DNA from: Micromonospora sediminicola
GTDB taxonomy: Bacteria > Actinomycetota > Actinomycetes > Mycobacteriales > Micromonosporaceae
Direction: 5' to 3'
Length of the DNA stretch: 64,000 nucleotides
NCBI RefSeq assembly: GCF_900089585.1
Contig: NZ_FLRH01000003.1
Coordinates: 3,610,501-3,674,500 of the forward strand
Shown: positions 32,000 to 40,588 of the stretch, in pieces
Numbering within the stretch: the first letter of the stretch is position 1
How the letters are laid out: each line of letters opens with the position of its first letter
Notes under the pieces: model-generated
The model's database searches: none
Seen by the model: the letters and a program-made list of their open reading frames with translations, nothing else
Told to the model about the DNA's origin: nothing
Position numbers and translations under genes: made by a program

Positions 32000-32172
32000 C
32001 CGCGGTCGCGGACACCACGGGCCGGTAACGCCTAATCCCGCCGCCGGCCCGGCGGTAACCGAACCTCGGCGGGAGCGGGGGACCCAACGTTCCTCGGTGC
32101 ACGTCACCTCGGGGTGAAGCCGCCAGCGGCGGCCGGGCTCCTCGGCCCGAACCCGACAGCTCACCTCGTCGG
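32000..32172 (+). ncRNA. c-di-AMP (ydaO/yuaA) riboswitch
   Basis: The leader of the rpf gene contains the conserved blocks of the ydaO class in order: GGTAACGCCTAATCC (32023-32037), GGGGGACCCA (32077-32086), GGGGTGAAGCCG (32111-32122) and CGAACCCGACAGCTCACC (32148-32165), with GC-rich stems between. In actinobacteria this class precedes rpf and other wall hydrolase genes and turns expression off when c-di-AMP is high. The rpf ribosome binding site begins shortly after, so control of transcription or translation is possible. Confidence 0.9.
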
Positions 32173-32187
32173 CGTGGAGGAATCCCC

Positions 32188-32811
32188 ATGGCAACTGCAT
32201 ACGCAGCCCGTCGTACCGCCGTCGGCGTGGTCCTGGCCGGCGCCGCGGTCCTGTTCGCTCCGGCCGTCCCGGCCAGCGCCTCCGGCGTCAACTGGGACGC
32301 CGTCGCGCGGTGCGAGTCCGGCGGCAACTGGCACATCAACACCGGCAACGGCTACTACGGCGGGCTCCAGTTCTCGCGCGGCACCTGGAACGGCCACGGC
32401 GGGAAGAAGTACGCCGCCCGGGCGGACCTGGCCAGCCGGTCGGAGCAGATCGCCGTCGCCGAGCGGGTCCTGGACGGGCAGGGCATCGGCGCCTGGCCGG
32501 TCTGCGGCCGCAAGGGCGGATCCGGCTCGTCCCCGAAGAAGGCGGCCGACCGTCCCACGCCGCGGAAGGCGGACCGCCCCGCGCCGAGGAAGGTCACCGA
32601 CCGGCCCACCACGACGAGGTCCACGGTGGACCGACCGGCCGGGCGGGGCGGCGCCGGCACCTACCGGGTGCGCTCCGGCGACACACTCTCCGGCATCGCC
32701 GTCGCGGCGCACGTCGCCGGGGGGTGGCGGGCGCTGCACGAGCGCAACCGCGCCGTCGTCGGCGACGATCCGGGCCTGATCTTCCCGGGTCAGCGACTGC
32801 GCCTGCGCTGA
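32188..32811 (+). CDS. Resuscitation-promoting factor-like transglycosylase with LysM
   Basis: A 207-residue secreted wall hydrolase. The signal peptide is residues 1-31 (PASAS). The Rpf domain (about 32-108) shows VNWDAVARCESGGNW with the catalytic Glu, then GYYGGLQFS and ERVLDGQGIGAWPVC. A Lys/Pro-rich linker is followed by a C-terminal LysM (about 157-207, YRVRSGDTLSGIA). It cleaves peptidoglycan glycan strands and aids growth or spore germination. ATG 32188 follows GGAGG by seven bases and lies behind a c-di-AMP riboswitch. Confidence 0.93.
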   Translation: MATAYAARRTAVGVVLAGAAVLFAPAVPASASGVNWDAVARCESGGNWHINTGNGYYGGLQFSRGTWNGHGGKKYAARADLASRSEQIAVAERVLDGQGIGAWPVCGRKGGSGSSPKKAADRPTPRKADRPAPRKVTDRPTTTRSTVDRPAGRGGAGTYRVRSGDTLSGIAVAAHVAGGWRALHERNRAVVGDDPGLIFPGQRLRLR

Positions 32812-32820
32812 GCCGACGAA

Positions 32821-32846
32821 CGCCCGGCCGGGGCTCCGGCCGGGCG
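32821..32846 (+). terminator. rpf terminator hairpin
   Basis: CGCCCGGCCGG (32821-32831) pairs perfectly with CCGGCCGGGCG (32836-32846) around GGCT. It lies ten bases after the rpf stop. There is no T tract, as usual in actinobacteria. Confidence 0.75.
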
Positions 32847-32982
32847 TTCGCGGTCGCGCGACACGCCGGGCGCGCGGCGCCCGACCTGCTCGCTTGCGGG
32901 CGGGGCCGGCCGGTGACCGCGCTCGGTCGGTGCCGGTTGCTATGGTCACGATGCTCGGCTAAGACGTGAAGAAAGCGCGGAT

Positions 32983-33432
32983 ATGACCATCGACCCGTTC
33001 TCGGCCGCCGCGAGCCTCGACGAGCTCCTGAGCCGGACGCAGCAGGCGCTCGCGGCGATGCGGTCCCGGGCCGGCGTGCACCCCGACGGCGAGCCGGGCG
33101 AGTTGCTCCGGGCCGAGGGCGCCGCGGCCGACGGCCGCGTCCGGGCGGTCGCCGTCCAGGGTGGCCGACTGGACTCGGTCGCCGTCGACCCGGACCTGGC
33201 CGGCGAGCCGCTGGAGGTCCTCTGCGGACACGTCGTCGCCGCCGTCAACGCCGCGCTGGCCGAGCTGGACGCCCGGGTCAGCGACTCGGCCCGGGCCGAC
33301 GCCGACGCCCTGGCGGCCCGCCTCGGCGGCCTGCCCGACCAGGCGGAGCTGTTCAGCCGGGCGATGCACGAGGTGGCCGCGCGGATCCCGCGCGACCGGG
33401 GCGCCGCGTCCCGGGCCGGCCGCCCGGCCTGA
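32983..33432 (+). CDS. YbaB/EbfC-family nucleoid-associated-like protein
   Basis: A 149-residue protein with the YbaB/EbfC layout: an N-terminal helix LDELLSRTQQALAAM, a central beta-sheet DGRVRAVAVQGGRLDSVAVDPDL, then helices with LCGHVVAAVNAALAEL. Classical EbfC is a dimeric DNA-binding protein of about 105 residues. This version is longer, with an Ala-rich C-terminal extension, as in actinobacterial paralogues not linked to recR. A TATGGT box at 32941-32946 may be its -10. Precise role unknown. Confidence 0.75.
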   Translation: MTIDPFSAAASLDELLSRTQQALAAMRSRAGVHPDGEPGELLRAEGAAADGRVRAVAVQGGRLDSVAVDPDLAGEPLEVLCGHVVAAVNAALAELDARVSDSARADADALAARLGGLPDQAELFSRAMHEVAARIPRDRGAASRAGRPA

Positions 33433-33452
33433 CCGACCTGCCGACGCGACGA

Positions 33453-33488
33453 AGCGGCCGGCCGCCCGGAGGACGACGACCGGCCGCT
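33453..33488. terminator. Bidirectional hairpin
   Basis: AGCGGCCGG (33453-33461) pairs with CCGGCCGCT (33480-33488) around an 18-base loop, between the convergent YbaB-like and M4 protease genes. Confidence 0.5.
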
Positions 33489-33498
33489 CGCCCTACGG

Positions 33499-35562
33499 TC
33501 AGCTCAGGGTGACCGCGGTGTCGTCGACGACGAAGGACGTCTGCAGGGAGCTGTCCTCCACGCCGCTGAACGAGATGGTCGCCGTGGTGCCGGCCAGCGA
33601 CGAGACGTCGAAGGACCGCTGCACGTAGCCGGTGGCCTTGTTCAGGTTCGAGTAGGTCGCCAGCGTGGTGCTGCCGGCCTTGACGGTGAGCTTGTCGTAC
33701 GCGGTGGTCGTGGTCGACTCCGCGCTGTCGATGTGCAGCCAGAAGCTCAGCGTCGCGCGGCAGCCGGCCGGAACGGTCACCGACTGGCTCAGGGTGTCGG
33801 TGTGCGACGAGCCGTAGCCGTCGAGCCAGGCCTTGTACGAGCCGCCGTGCGCGGCCTGGCCGCTGTCCGTGGTGATGACGCCGGACGAGGCGGTCCAGTT
33901 CACGGCGCCCGACTCGAAGCCGGGGTTGGCCAGCTTGTTGCCGGAGCAGCCGCCCGACGGCGGGGTGGTCGTGGTGGTCGGCGTGGGCGTCGGGGTGCCG
34001 CCGGCGCACGTCGGGTCACCGGACTGGGCCGGCACGCTGACCGCGTTCCAGGCCGCCTTGACCGTGTCGAACTCGGCGCAGCTGCCCGGGTAGAGGTTCT
34101 TCGCCGCCTGCAGCGTCCAGGTGCGGTACTTCAGGTACGACGAGGACGAGGTCTTCAGCAGCATCGCGTTGTACATGATCTTGATGGCCTTCTGGATCCC
34201 CAGACCGGTCACGCTGCTGCCGTTGCAGGTCGAACTGGTCGGCTGCCCGTTGGTCGGGCTGCTGCCGTTGGCCAGCAGGTAGAACCAGTGGTTGCCGGGG
34301 CCGGCGGAGGCGTGCACCTCGCCGCCCGGGACGCTGCTGGAGTAGCAGTTCGGGTCGCCGAGCGCGGACGGGTTGTACATGTTGCGGATCGGGCCGGAGC
34401 CGACCAGATTGATCTTCTCGCCGACCAGGAAGTCCGGCGCGTCGTAGCTGGACGGCTCGTTGGCGAACCACTCGGTGGCCGCGCCGAACGTGTCCGCCAC
34501 GAACTCCTGGGTGCCGCCGCCGGAGATGCCGCCCGGGGTGTGGTCGTCGATGCCGTGGCCGATCTCGTGCGCCACCACGTCGAGCGAGCCGATCCACTGA
34601 CCGGCGGTGTTCTTGCCGATCTGCACCTGGGTGCCGTCGTAGTAGGCGTTCTGGTCGTTCAGGCCCACCCGGATCGGCCAGTAGCCGCCGTTGCCGTCGG
34701 CGCCGTTGCGGCCCAGCCACTGGCTGAGCATCTTGTGCTCGGTCTGCGCGGCGAAGAGCGCGTCGACGCAGCCGGTCTCCTTGTTGGTGGCGGTGCCGTT
34801 GCCCCAGGCGTCGTCGGAGCCGCTGAACGTGGTGTTGTTCGCCGCGTCCTGGCAGCTCAGGTTCGTGACGGTCGGGTCCTTCATGGAGTAGGTGCCGCCG
34901 GACTGGGTGGTGTTGAGCGTGAGCGGGCTCGGGCCGTTCCAGGCGCCGGTGCCGGTGCCGTGCACGATGTGCTCCTGCGTGCGCAGCACCGCCCCGGTGC
35001 GGGCGTCGACGTCGACGGTGAGTCGGCTCGGGCCCTCGGCGTCCGTGCCGCGCACGGTGGTCTCCCAGGCCAGCGTCGGGCTGGCGCCGAGCGTGTAGAC
35101 GACGAGTGCGGTGCCCTCGACCGAGCTGACGGTCCGGAGCTGGGCGCGCGCCTTCTTCGCGCCCGCGGCCGGGGTCAGCGTGGGGGTGGTGACGAGGGCG
35201 CCGATGGGCCGCTGCTGGGCGACGGAGGCGTACTTCAGGTTGCCGGCGGCGTCGGTGGCCAGCACGAAGTCGCCGCCGACCACCGGCAGGCCCTTGTAGG
35301 TGCGCTCGTAGGGCACGTACTGGGTGCCCTCGGAGGAGATGACCGGCTTCTGGACGAACGCGTCGTCGGAACCGGCCTGGAGGTAGGCGGGGCGGTTCGC
35401 GACCAGCGCGCGGGCCGAGTCGGCGGCGGCCGCGCGGGCCTGCGCCGGGTTGGGGGCGGCGGGGCCCGGTGGGGCGGCCTGCACGGCCGCGGCGGTGCCG
35501 GCGGCGATCACGCCGGCCGCGACCGCGCCGGAGAGCGCGGCGAGGCGAGGTGAGAGCTTCAC
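33499..35562 (-). CDS. Secreted M4 thermolysin-like metalloprotease
   Basis: A 687-residue exported zinc protease. The signal peptide covers about 30 residues, then an FTP/PepSY propeptide (about 60-195). The catalytic domain has VVAHEIGHGIDDH (zinc ligands HExxH) near 330 and the third ligand Glu in GTQEFVADTFG about 20 residues on; the transition-state His is in GEVHASAGPGNHWFYLL. After a Pro/Thr linker (near 545) a C-terminal jelly-roll (about 565-687) is a probable binding module. GTG 35562 is chosen for AGGAGC eight bases upstream and the signal peptide that follows. It is alone on its transcript. Confidence 0.92.
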   Translation of the reverse strand: MKLSPRLAALSGAVAAGVIAAGTAAAVQAAPPGPAAPNPAQARAAAADSARALVANRPAYLQAGSDDAFVQKPVISSEGTQYVPYERTYKGLPVVGGDFVLATDAAGNLKYASVAQQRPIGALVTTPTLTPAAGAKKARAQLRTVSSVEGTALVVYTLGASPTLAWETTVRGTDAEGPSRLTVDVDARTGAVLRTQEHIVHGTGTGAWNGPSPLTLNTTQSGGTYSMKDPTVTNLSCQDAANNTTFSGSDDAWGNGTATNKETGCVDALFAAQTEHKMLSQWLGRNGADGNGGYWPIRVGLNDQNAYYDGTQVQIGKNTAGQWIGSLDVVAHEIGHGIDDHTPGGISGGGTQEFVADTFGAATEWFANEPSSYDAPDFLVGEKINLVGSGPIRNMYNPSALGDPNCYSSSVPGGEVHASAGPGNHWFYLLANGSSPTNGQPTSSTCNGSSVTGLGIQKAIKIMYNAMLLKTSSSSYLKYRTWTLQAAKNLYPGSCAEFDTVKAAWNAVSVPAQSGDPTCAGGTPTPTPTTTTTPPSGGCSGNKLANPGFESGAVNWTASSGVITTDSGQAAHGGSYKAWLDGYGSSHTDTLSQSVTVPAGCRATLSFWLHIDSAESTTTTAYDKLTVKAGSTTLATYSNLNKATGYVQRSFDVSSLAGTTATISFSGVEDSSLQTSFVVDDTAVTLS

Positions 35563-35936
35563 GAGGGTTCGCTCCTGTTCTGAGGCGCGCAGCACGGAGC
35601 CCGGTGGGGACGGGCGGCGCGGTGATGCGAGGCGGGGTGACGGTCGGTCACCGGAGCTGCCGGCGTGGCTCCGGGTCGACAGATCGACCGTCCGGGTCGC
35701 CGGGGGTCGACGACTCGTGGGTGCACGATCACACGCCGCCGGAGCCGGGATCAATGGGTGACCGGGGCAACCGACTTCCGCCGGACACCCGGCCGTCGGC
35801 CGGAATTCAGGAAGCCATGATCTTCAATAGCCCCTGATCAGGCCGAATATCGTCCGCAGTGGATGGATGCGAAGGCGTCATACGGCTTTTGCCGTGGTGT
35901 GCGGATGGCGCACATAGGTTCGATCGTCCCCCGGGG
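35563..35936. other. Intergenic region without a gene
   Basis: This 374-bp gap lies upstream of the M4 protease and downstream of the class A PBP gene. I see no credible gene. A weak hairpin ACGGC-TTTT-GCCGT (35882-35895) may help end the PBP gene's neighbourhood transcription on either strand. No clear -35/-10 pair was found for the protease. Confidence 0.5.
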
Positions 35937-38249
35937 TCAGCGCGGTCCCCGGCTGCGCGTCGGCGATCCGGTCGGCGACGGCGACGGCGACGACGTCGGA
36001 CGCACGGTCGGCCGGCCGGTCGGGCGCGGGCTCGGACTCGACGGCGTCGGGCGGGGCGTCGCCGACGCCGACGCCGACGGGCTCGGCGCGGAGGTGGTCG
36101 GGGCCGGCGTCGACGGGGAGGGCTCCGGCGCGTCCCCCGGGAAGCTCGGCTCCCGGAACCGGTACCGGTCCGGGTCGAGCTTCATCGCCTCGGTGGCCCG
36201 GGACATGAACTGCCGCCAGATCGGCGCGGCCCCGGTCGAGCCGTACACCTCGTAACTGCCGCCCCGGGTCCGCAACGGCTTGCCGTCGGTGGTGCCCAGC
36301 CAGACGGCCGAGGCCAGCGCGCCGGTCCAGCCGACCATCCAGGTGTGCACGTTCTGCGTGGTGCTCTGCCCCGCCTGCCAGGTGCCGGTCTTGCCGGCGG
36401 AGTCCCACCCGTTGTCCAGTCGGGCCGCCCGGACCCGACGTAACGTCCAGTCGAGCTGATCGATCGCCTCCCGGTCCAGGCCGAGGTCGGTCTGGCGCAC
36501 CTGCTCCGTCCACACCTCCTCGTCGCCCTTGGTCACCGAGCGGACGAAGTGGGCGTCGGCCCGCTTGCCGCCGGCAGCGAAGGTGGCCATCCCGTTGGCG
36601 TGGTCCTGCACCGTGACGCCGTACTGGCCGATGCCGACCTCGGTGGAGAACCGCTTCGCCACCTGGTCGGCCGGGTCGCCGCGCAGGTCGACGCGCTGCG
36701 GCTGCGGGTTGCCGCGCACGGTCTCCCACATCGACTCGACGCCGGCCCGCCGGGCCATGTCGATCACCCGGGCGGTGCCCAGCTTCTCGGTCAGCTCGAA
36801 GTAGGTGACGTTCAGCGAGGCGACGGTGGCCTCCCAGAGCGCGCAGTCCGGCTGGCAGGGCGCGTGCTCGGCGTTGCGGATCGGCCCGGCCGCGCTGCCC
36901 CGGGTGCGACCCGAGGCGGGGAACTCCTTGGTGTCCGGCGAGTCGAACCGCTGCTTCACCGAGATGCCGTCGCGCACGGCGGCGGCCAGGTCGTAGACCT
37001 TGAACGAGGAGCCCGGCGGGTGCTGGCCGAACCCGCGCGCCTGGCCCTTCTCGTCGTAGTACCAGCCCGCGTAGTCGGCGCCGGAGCCCCGGTCACCGCC
37101 GTAGTAGCCGAGCACCCGTCCGGTGCCCGGCTCCACCGCCACCAGCGCCGCCTGCCAGTTCTTCGGCTGCCCCCGCACCGCCTCCGGCGCGCTGTCCCGG
37201 CGGATGTCCGCCGACGCCTCCGCCGCGTCCTGCACCCGCTTGTCGACGGTGGTGACGATCCGGTAGCCGCCGTCACGGATCACCTCGTCCGGCTTGCCCC
37301 GGAACGGCTCCGTCCGCCGCAGCTCGGCCAGCACGTGGTTGACCACCAGGCCGGTCGGTCGGTCCAGGTCCGACCGGCCGGCGTCCGGGTCGACCGGGCG
37401 CACCGTGTCCGGGTACGCGAGATCCGCCGCCTGCCGCGGCGTGAGGTAGCCCAGCTTCACCATGCCGTCCCGGATGTAGTTCCACCGGTCGATCGAGTTC
37501 TGTTTCGCGGTCGCGTTGCGGGCCGGGTCGTAGCCCGGCGCGCCCTGCGGATCGGCCGGGTCCGCCTCCGGCTGCTTCACCATCGCGCACAACACCATCG
37601 CCTCGGCCTGGGTGAGCTGCTGCGCCGCCGGCGCGTCCCGGCGCACGGTCTTGCCGAAGAACGTCTGCGCGGCCGCCTCGATCCCGTACGCGCCCCGGCC
37701 GAACGGCACCGTGTTCAGGTAGAAGCCGAGGATCTCCTCCTTGCTGTACGTGTCGTCGAGCTTCCAGGCGATCACGGCCTCGCGCAGCTTCCGCGAGTAG
37801 GTCACCCCCCGCAGGTCCGCGGCGACCCGCGCGTACTGCTGGGTGAGGGTGGAGGCGCCCTGCCGCTGCCCGCCGGTGACGTTGGCCCAGGCCGCCCGGA
37901 GCACGCCCTTGACGTCAATGCCCTGGTTGGTCCAGAACGTGCGGTCCTCGGCCGCGACGATGGCCTGCTTGGCCGAGTCGTTCATCTCGTCGTACGGGAC
38001 GATGGTGCGGTTCTGCGCACCGAGCTTCGCCATCGGCGTGCGCCCGTCGGCGTAGAAGACGGTGGTCGACTCCGGCAGCTTCAGGTCGGTGGGCGTGGGG
38101 ACGCTGTCGAAGTAGTAACCGCCGGCGACCAGGCCGCACCCGGCCAGCAACGTGCAGATCGCCAGGAAGACCGCCACCCGCCGTCGTCGGCGTCTCGGCC
38201 GGGCCGGTGTGGCGCCGCCAGGTCCCCGGACCTCTCCGTTGTGCCGCAC
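35937..38249 (-). CDS. Class A penicillin-binding protein (transglycosylase/transpeptidase)
   Basis: A 770-residue bifunctional cell-wall synthase. One membrane helix lies near residues 26-47. The GT51 domain has EDRTFW near 101, QGASTLTQQ near 130 and RKLREA near 154. The transpeptidase domain has the serine motif SSFK near 415, SLN near 480 and KTG near 622. The C-terminus is a long Ser/Pro/Thr-rich tail (about 715-770) that is probably extracytoplasmic and disordered. It polymerises and cross-links peptidoglycan. GTG 38249 is supported by GGAGGT upstream. Confidence 0.93.
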   Translation of the reverse strand: MRHNGEVRGPGGATPARPRRRRRRVAVFLAICTLLAGCGLVAGGYYFDSVPTPTDLKLPESTTVFYADGRTPMAKLGAQNRTIVPYDEMNDSAKQAIVAAEDRTFWTNQGIDVKGVLRAAWANVTGGQRQGASTLTQQYARVAADLRGVTYSRKLREAVIAWKLDDTYSKEEILGFYLNTVPFGRGAYGIEAAAQTFFGKTVRRDAPAAQQLTQAEAMVLCAMVKQPEADPADPQGAPGYDPARNATAKQNSIDRWNYIRDGMVKLGYLTPRQAADLAYPDTVRPVDPDAGRSDLDRPTGLVVNHVLAELRRTEPFRGKPDEVIRDGGYRIVTTVDKRVQDAAEASADIRRDSAPEAVRGQPKNWQAALVAVEPGTGRVLGYYGGDRGSGADYAGWYYDEKGQARGFGQHPPGSSFKVYDLAAAVRDGISVKQRFDSPDTKEFPASGRTRGSAAGPIRNAEHAPCQPDCALWEATVASLNVTYFELTEKLGTARVIDMARRAGVESMWETVRGNPQPQRVDLRGDPADQVAKRFSTEVGIGQYGVTVQDHANGMATFAAGGKRADAHFVRSVTKGDEEVWTEQVRQTDLGLDREAIDQLDWTLRRVRAARLDNGWDSAGKTGTWQAGQSTTQNVHTWMVGWTGALASAVWLGTTDGKPLRTRGGSYEVYGSTGAAPIWRQFMSRATEAMKLDPDRYRFREPSFPGDAPEPSPSTPAPTTSAPSPSASASATPRPTPSSPSPRPTGRPTVRPTSSPSPSPTGSPTRSRGPR

Positions 38250-38431
38250 GCGACACCTCCGAACTGATCGGCCGAATCGTGTCCCTGCCCGGCTCGCAGG
38301 CTAACCGAGCTGCGCCGACGGCACCGGCCTGCGGGCGTCGACCGGTGTGGCGGCGGCCCGTCGCGGGCCGCGCGCCGGGCGGCACGGCGCCGCACGGCGC
38401 GGCCCCGTGCGGTACGGCGCCGGGCCGCGCG

Positions 38432-38460
38432 GGTCGGGGCGGCACGGCGCCGCCCCGACC
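38432..38460. terminator. GC hairpin after the GNAT gene, in low-complexity DNA
   Basis: GGTCGGGGCGGC (38432-38443) pairs perfectly with GCCGCCCCGACC (38449-38460) around ACGGC. It lies just beyond the stop of the minus-strand GNAT gene. The surrounding 38340-38460 consists of CACGGCGC/GGCGCCG repeats and holds no gene. Confidence 0.65.
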
Positions 38461-38471
38461 CGGTCCGCCGG

Positions 38472-39131
38472 TCAGTGCGTCGCCCATCCCGCCGCGCGGC
38501 CGTTGCGCCCCCGCCGGCCGATCCGGCGTACCGGCCAGCGGTCGTTGCCGCCCGGATGCGCCGGTGCCGGCCGCCACATCGACCGCAGTTCGGTGCCGTC
38601 CGGCGCCGGGAAGATCCCCCGGTCGAGATAGCCGAGCCGGCGCAGCAGCGACCCGTACGGCTCGTCGTCCACCTGCGCGTACGTGGGCAGGCTCAGCGTG
38701 TCCATCCGGCGTTGCGCGCCGGCGAGCGCCTCCGCCGCCCCACCACCGGGCGCGGCGAGCAGCGCCAGGTGGTTGTGCGGCTCGACCGGCCGTCGCGCGG
38801 CCAGCTCGTCGTCGAGCCGGCGGAACCGGTCCACGTCCGGGCCGGCGACCGCGCCGAGGCGGTCGACGTACCGGCGGGGCGGGGGGATCGGGCGGTAGCG
38901 GTGGAACCACACCGTGGCGGCGGTGCCGTCGGGCAGCAGGAACGCGTCGCCGAAGAGCAACGCGTGTTCGGTCCAGATCCGCGCCACGGCGGCGAGGACG
39001 GCGGAGCGGCGCGGCGCGTCGGGGACGAGCCACGCCGCCAGGGCGGTGGGGGAGAGGGCCTCGGCGACGAGGTCGGCGATCCGGCCGACGTCGCACCATC
39101 TGGCCCGGATGACGGGCATTGCTCCGGTCAT
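38472..39131 (-). CDS. GNAT-like N-acetyltransferase
   Basis: A 219-residue protein with the compact GNAT layout seen in actinobacterial acetyltransferases: IRARWCDVGRIADLVAEAL at the start, HNHLALLAAPGGGAAEALA in the middle and LRRLGYLDRGIF near the end. The glycine-rich acetyl-CoA loop is not a classical R-x-x-G-x-G/A, so activity is less certain. ATG 39131 has AGGAG seven bases upstream; ATG 39119 is an alternative. The C-terminal 35 residues are Arg/Gly-rich and look unstructured. It stands alone. Confidence 0.65.
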   Translation of the reverse strand: MTGAMPVIRARWCDVGRIADLVAEALSPTALAAWLVPDAPRRSAVLAAVARIWTEHALLFGDAFLLPDGTAATVWFHRYRPIPPPRRYVDRLGAVAGPDVDRFRRLDDELAARRPVEPHNHLALLAAPGGGAAEALAGAQRRMDTLSLPTYAQVDDEPYGSLLRRLGYLDRGIFPAPDGTELRSMWRPAPAHPGGNDRWPVRRIGRRGRNGRAAGWATH

Positions 39132-39272
39132 GGTGGAACTCCTGGTCACCAGTGTGATCGAGGAAGGATGCCGGGCGCCGGACGGTGGTCGACGGCGCCG
39201 CCGCGCGCGGTCGCGCGGCCCCGGGCGCGCACGCCCGGTCACCGGATCGAGGGTGCTGCCGGTGCGCGCCGG

Positions 39273-40433
39273 TCAGGCCGGGCGGGTGCCCGGACGCGAC
39301 GAACGGGACGCCGGCAGGCGGTCGGCGGCCGGATGTCCGAACGGGTCTGCCAAGGGCGGGCAGGCCCAGGCGGCGGCGTCGGCGTCCGCCGGGTCGCCGT
39401 GCCCGGCGCCGCGGGGGTGCACCGCGCCGTCCGGCGGCAGCGGCACGACCGGTGCCGGCGCGAGGTCGACCGGACCGGGCCGGGCGACGGTCGCCGCCGC
39501 GGCGCGGGCCGGAACCATGACGACGGTCGCGCCGCCGGGAGCAGCGGCCGGCGCCGCGACCCGGACGGCCACCGGCCCGACGCCCCCGGCTCCGGGAGCC
39601 CGGCGGGCCGGAGCCGTCGCCGTGCCGGCCGGCGCGGCGGCGTCCGGTGGTCGTGCCCCCGGTGCCCCGGGCGCCCCGGGAGCGGTGGGCGGGGGCGCGG
39701 GCGCCGACGGCGCGGGGGGATCGAGCAGGTCGGTGATCGGGTGGAGCGGGGCGAGTACCGGGTCCAGCGGTCGCAGCACCGGCTCCAGCACACGCCGCAC
39801 CGGACCGAGGACCGGGCGCAGCGGGCGGACCACGGGGGCGAGCGCGCCGGCGACCGGCGTGAGCACGTCCGCCGCCACCGGGTCGGTGACCGGCCGCAAC
39901 GCGTCCGCGACCGGGGTGAGCACGCGGGCCCGCGCCGGCTCGGTGACCGGGCGCAGGGCGTCCGCGACGGGGGCGAGCACCTGGTCCGGCGCGGGTTCGG
40001 TGCCCGGGCGCGGAGTGCCGGTGGTCGGGGCGCGCACCCGGTCGCGCGCCGGGGCCGCCGCCGCCGGGTCCACCCGCGGGCGCGGCGCCCCGCGCACCGG
40101 ACGGGCACGCGCCGGTCGGTCGACCGCCGACCGGACCGCGGGCGGCGTGGTCCGAGCCGTCGGCGGCGGTGGCGTCCCGGGCGCCGGTGGCGGTGCCTCC
40201 GGAACGGTCGCCCGGACCTCGTCGAATCCGGACGGTGACACGCCCAGCACCGGACCCAGCGCGCCGGTGAGCAACCGGACGACGCCGGGCGGCGACGCGG
40301 ATGGTGGGCGCTCGGCGGCGTGGGCGGCGCCGGCGGCGGCGACCTCGTGCGCCGCCCAGACCGCGACGACGCCGCCGAGCAGCAGGCCGAGGCGCAGCGC
40401 CCAGCGTGCCGGCGGCCCGACCCGTCGCGTCAT
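39273..40433 (-). CDS. Ala/Pro-rich exported protein with degenerate LxPVxxxLxPV repeats
   Basis: A 386-residue protein of unknown function. After a basic start, a hydrophobic segment (about residues 8-35) ends near HAAE, a signal peptide or anchor. The rest is extremely rich in Ala, Pro, Val and Arg. Between about 150 and 240 there is a repeating pattern, such as VADALRPVTEPARARVLTPV, in which PV recurs every 7-11 residues. No enzyme motif is seen. It could be a wall-associated or structural surface protein. Because the composition suits GC-rich shadow frames, confidence is moderate; the signal-like start and repeats support it. Confidence 0.55.
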   Translation of the reverse strand: MTRRVGPPARWALRLGLLLGGVVAVWAAHEVAAAGAAHAAERPPSASPPGVVRLLTGALGPVLGVSPSGFDEVRATVPEAPPPAPGTPPPPTARTTPPAVRSAVDRPARARPVRGAPRPRVDPAAAAPARDRVRAPTTGTPRPGTEPAPDQVLAPVADALRPVTEPARARVLTPVADALRPVTDPVAADVLTPVAGALAPVVRPLRPVLGPVRRVLEPVLRPLDPVLAPLHPITDLLDPPAPSAPAPPPTAPGAPGAPGARPPDAAAPAGTATAPARRAPGAGGVGPVAVRVAAPAAAPGGATVVMVPARAAAATVARPGPVDLAPAPVVPLPPDGAVHPRGAGHGDPADADAAAWACPPLADPFGHPAADRLPASRSSRPGTRPA

Positions 40434-40588
40434 CCCCGCACCCCCCGGGACCCGGCGTGCAGCGACGCCGGTCACTGCCCGAACTCTACCGAACGTGGCG
40501 GTCCGGGCACAGCATGCCGCTGATCGGTTTCGGGCGCGGCCCCCACCGACAGGCGTGGCACGCGGGCCGTCCGGGTACCACCGTCGGC

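Noticed and set aside
31803..32187. A coding frame in the rpf leader
   Set aside because: Open frames here have no family motif, while the sequence carries all conserved blocks of a c-di-AMP riboswitch.
39142..39152. CTGGTCACCAG near the GNAT gene as an operator
   Set aside because: The inverted repeat is only five bases per arm, and no second copy or fitting regulator is nearby.
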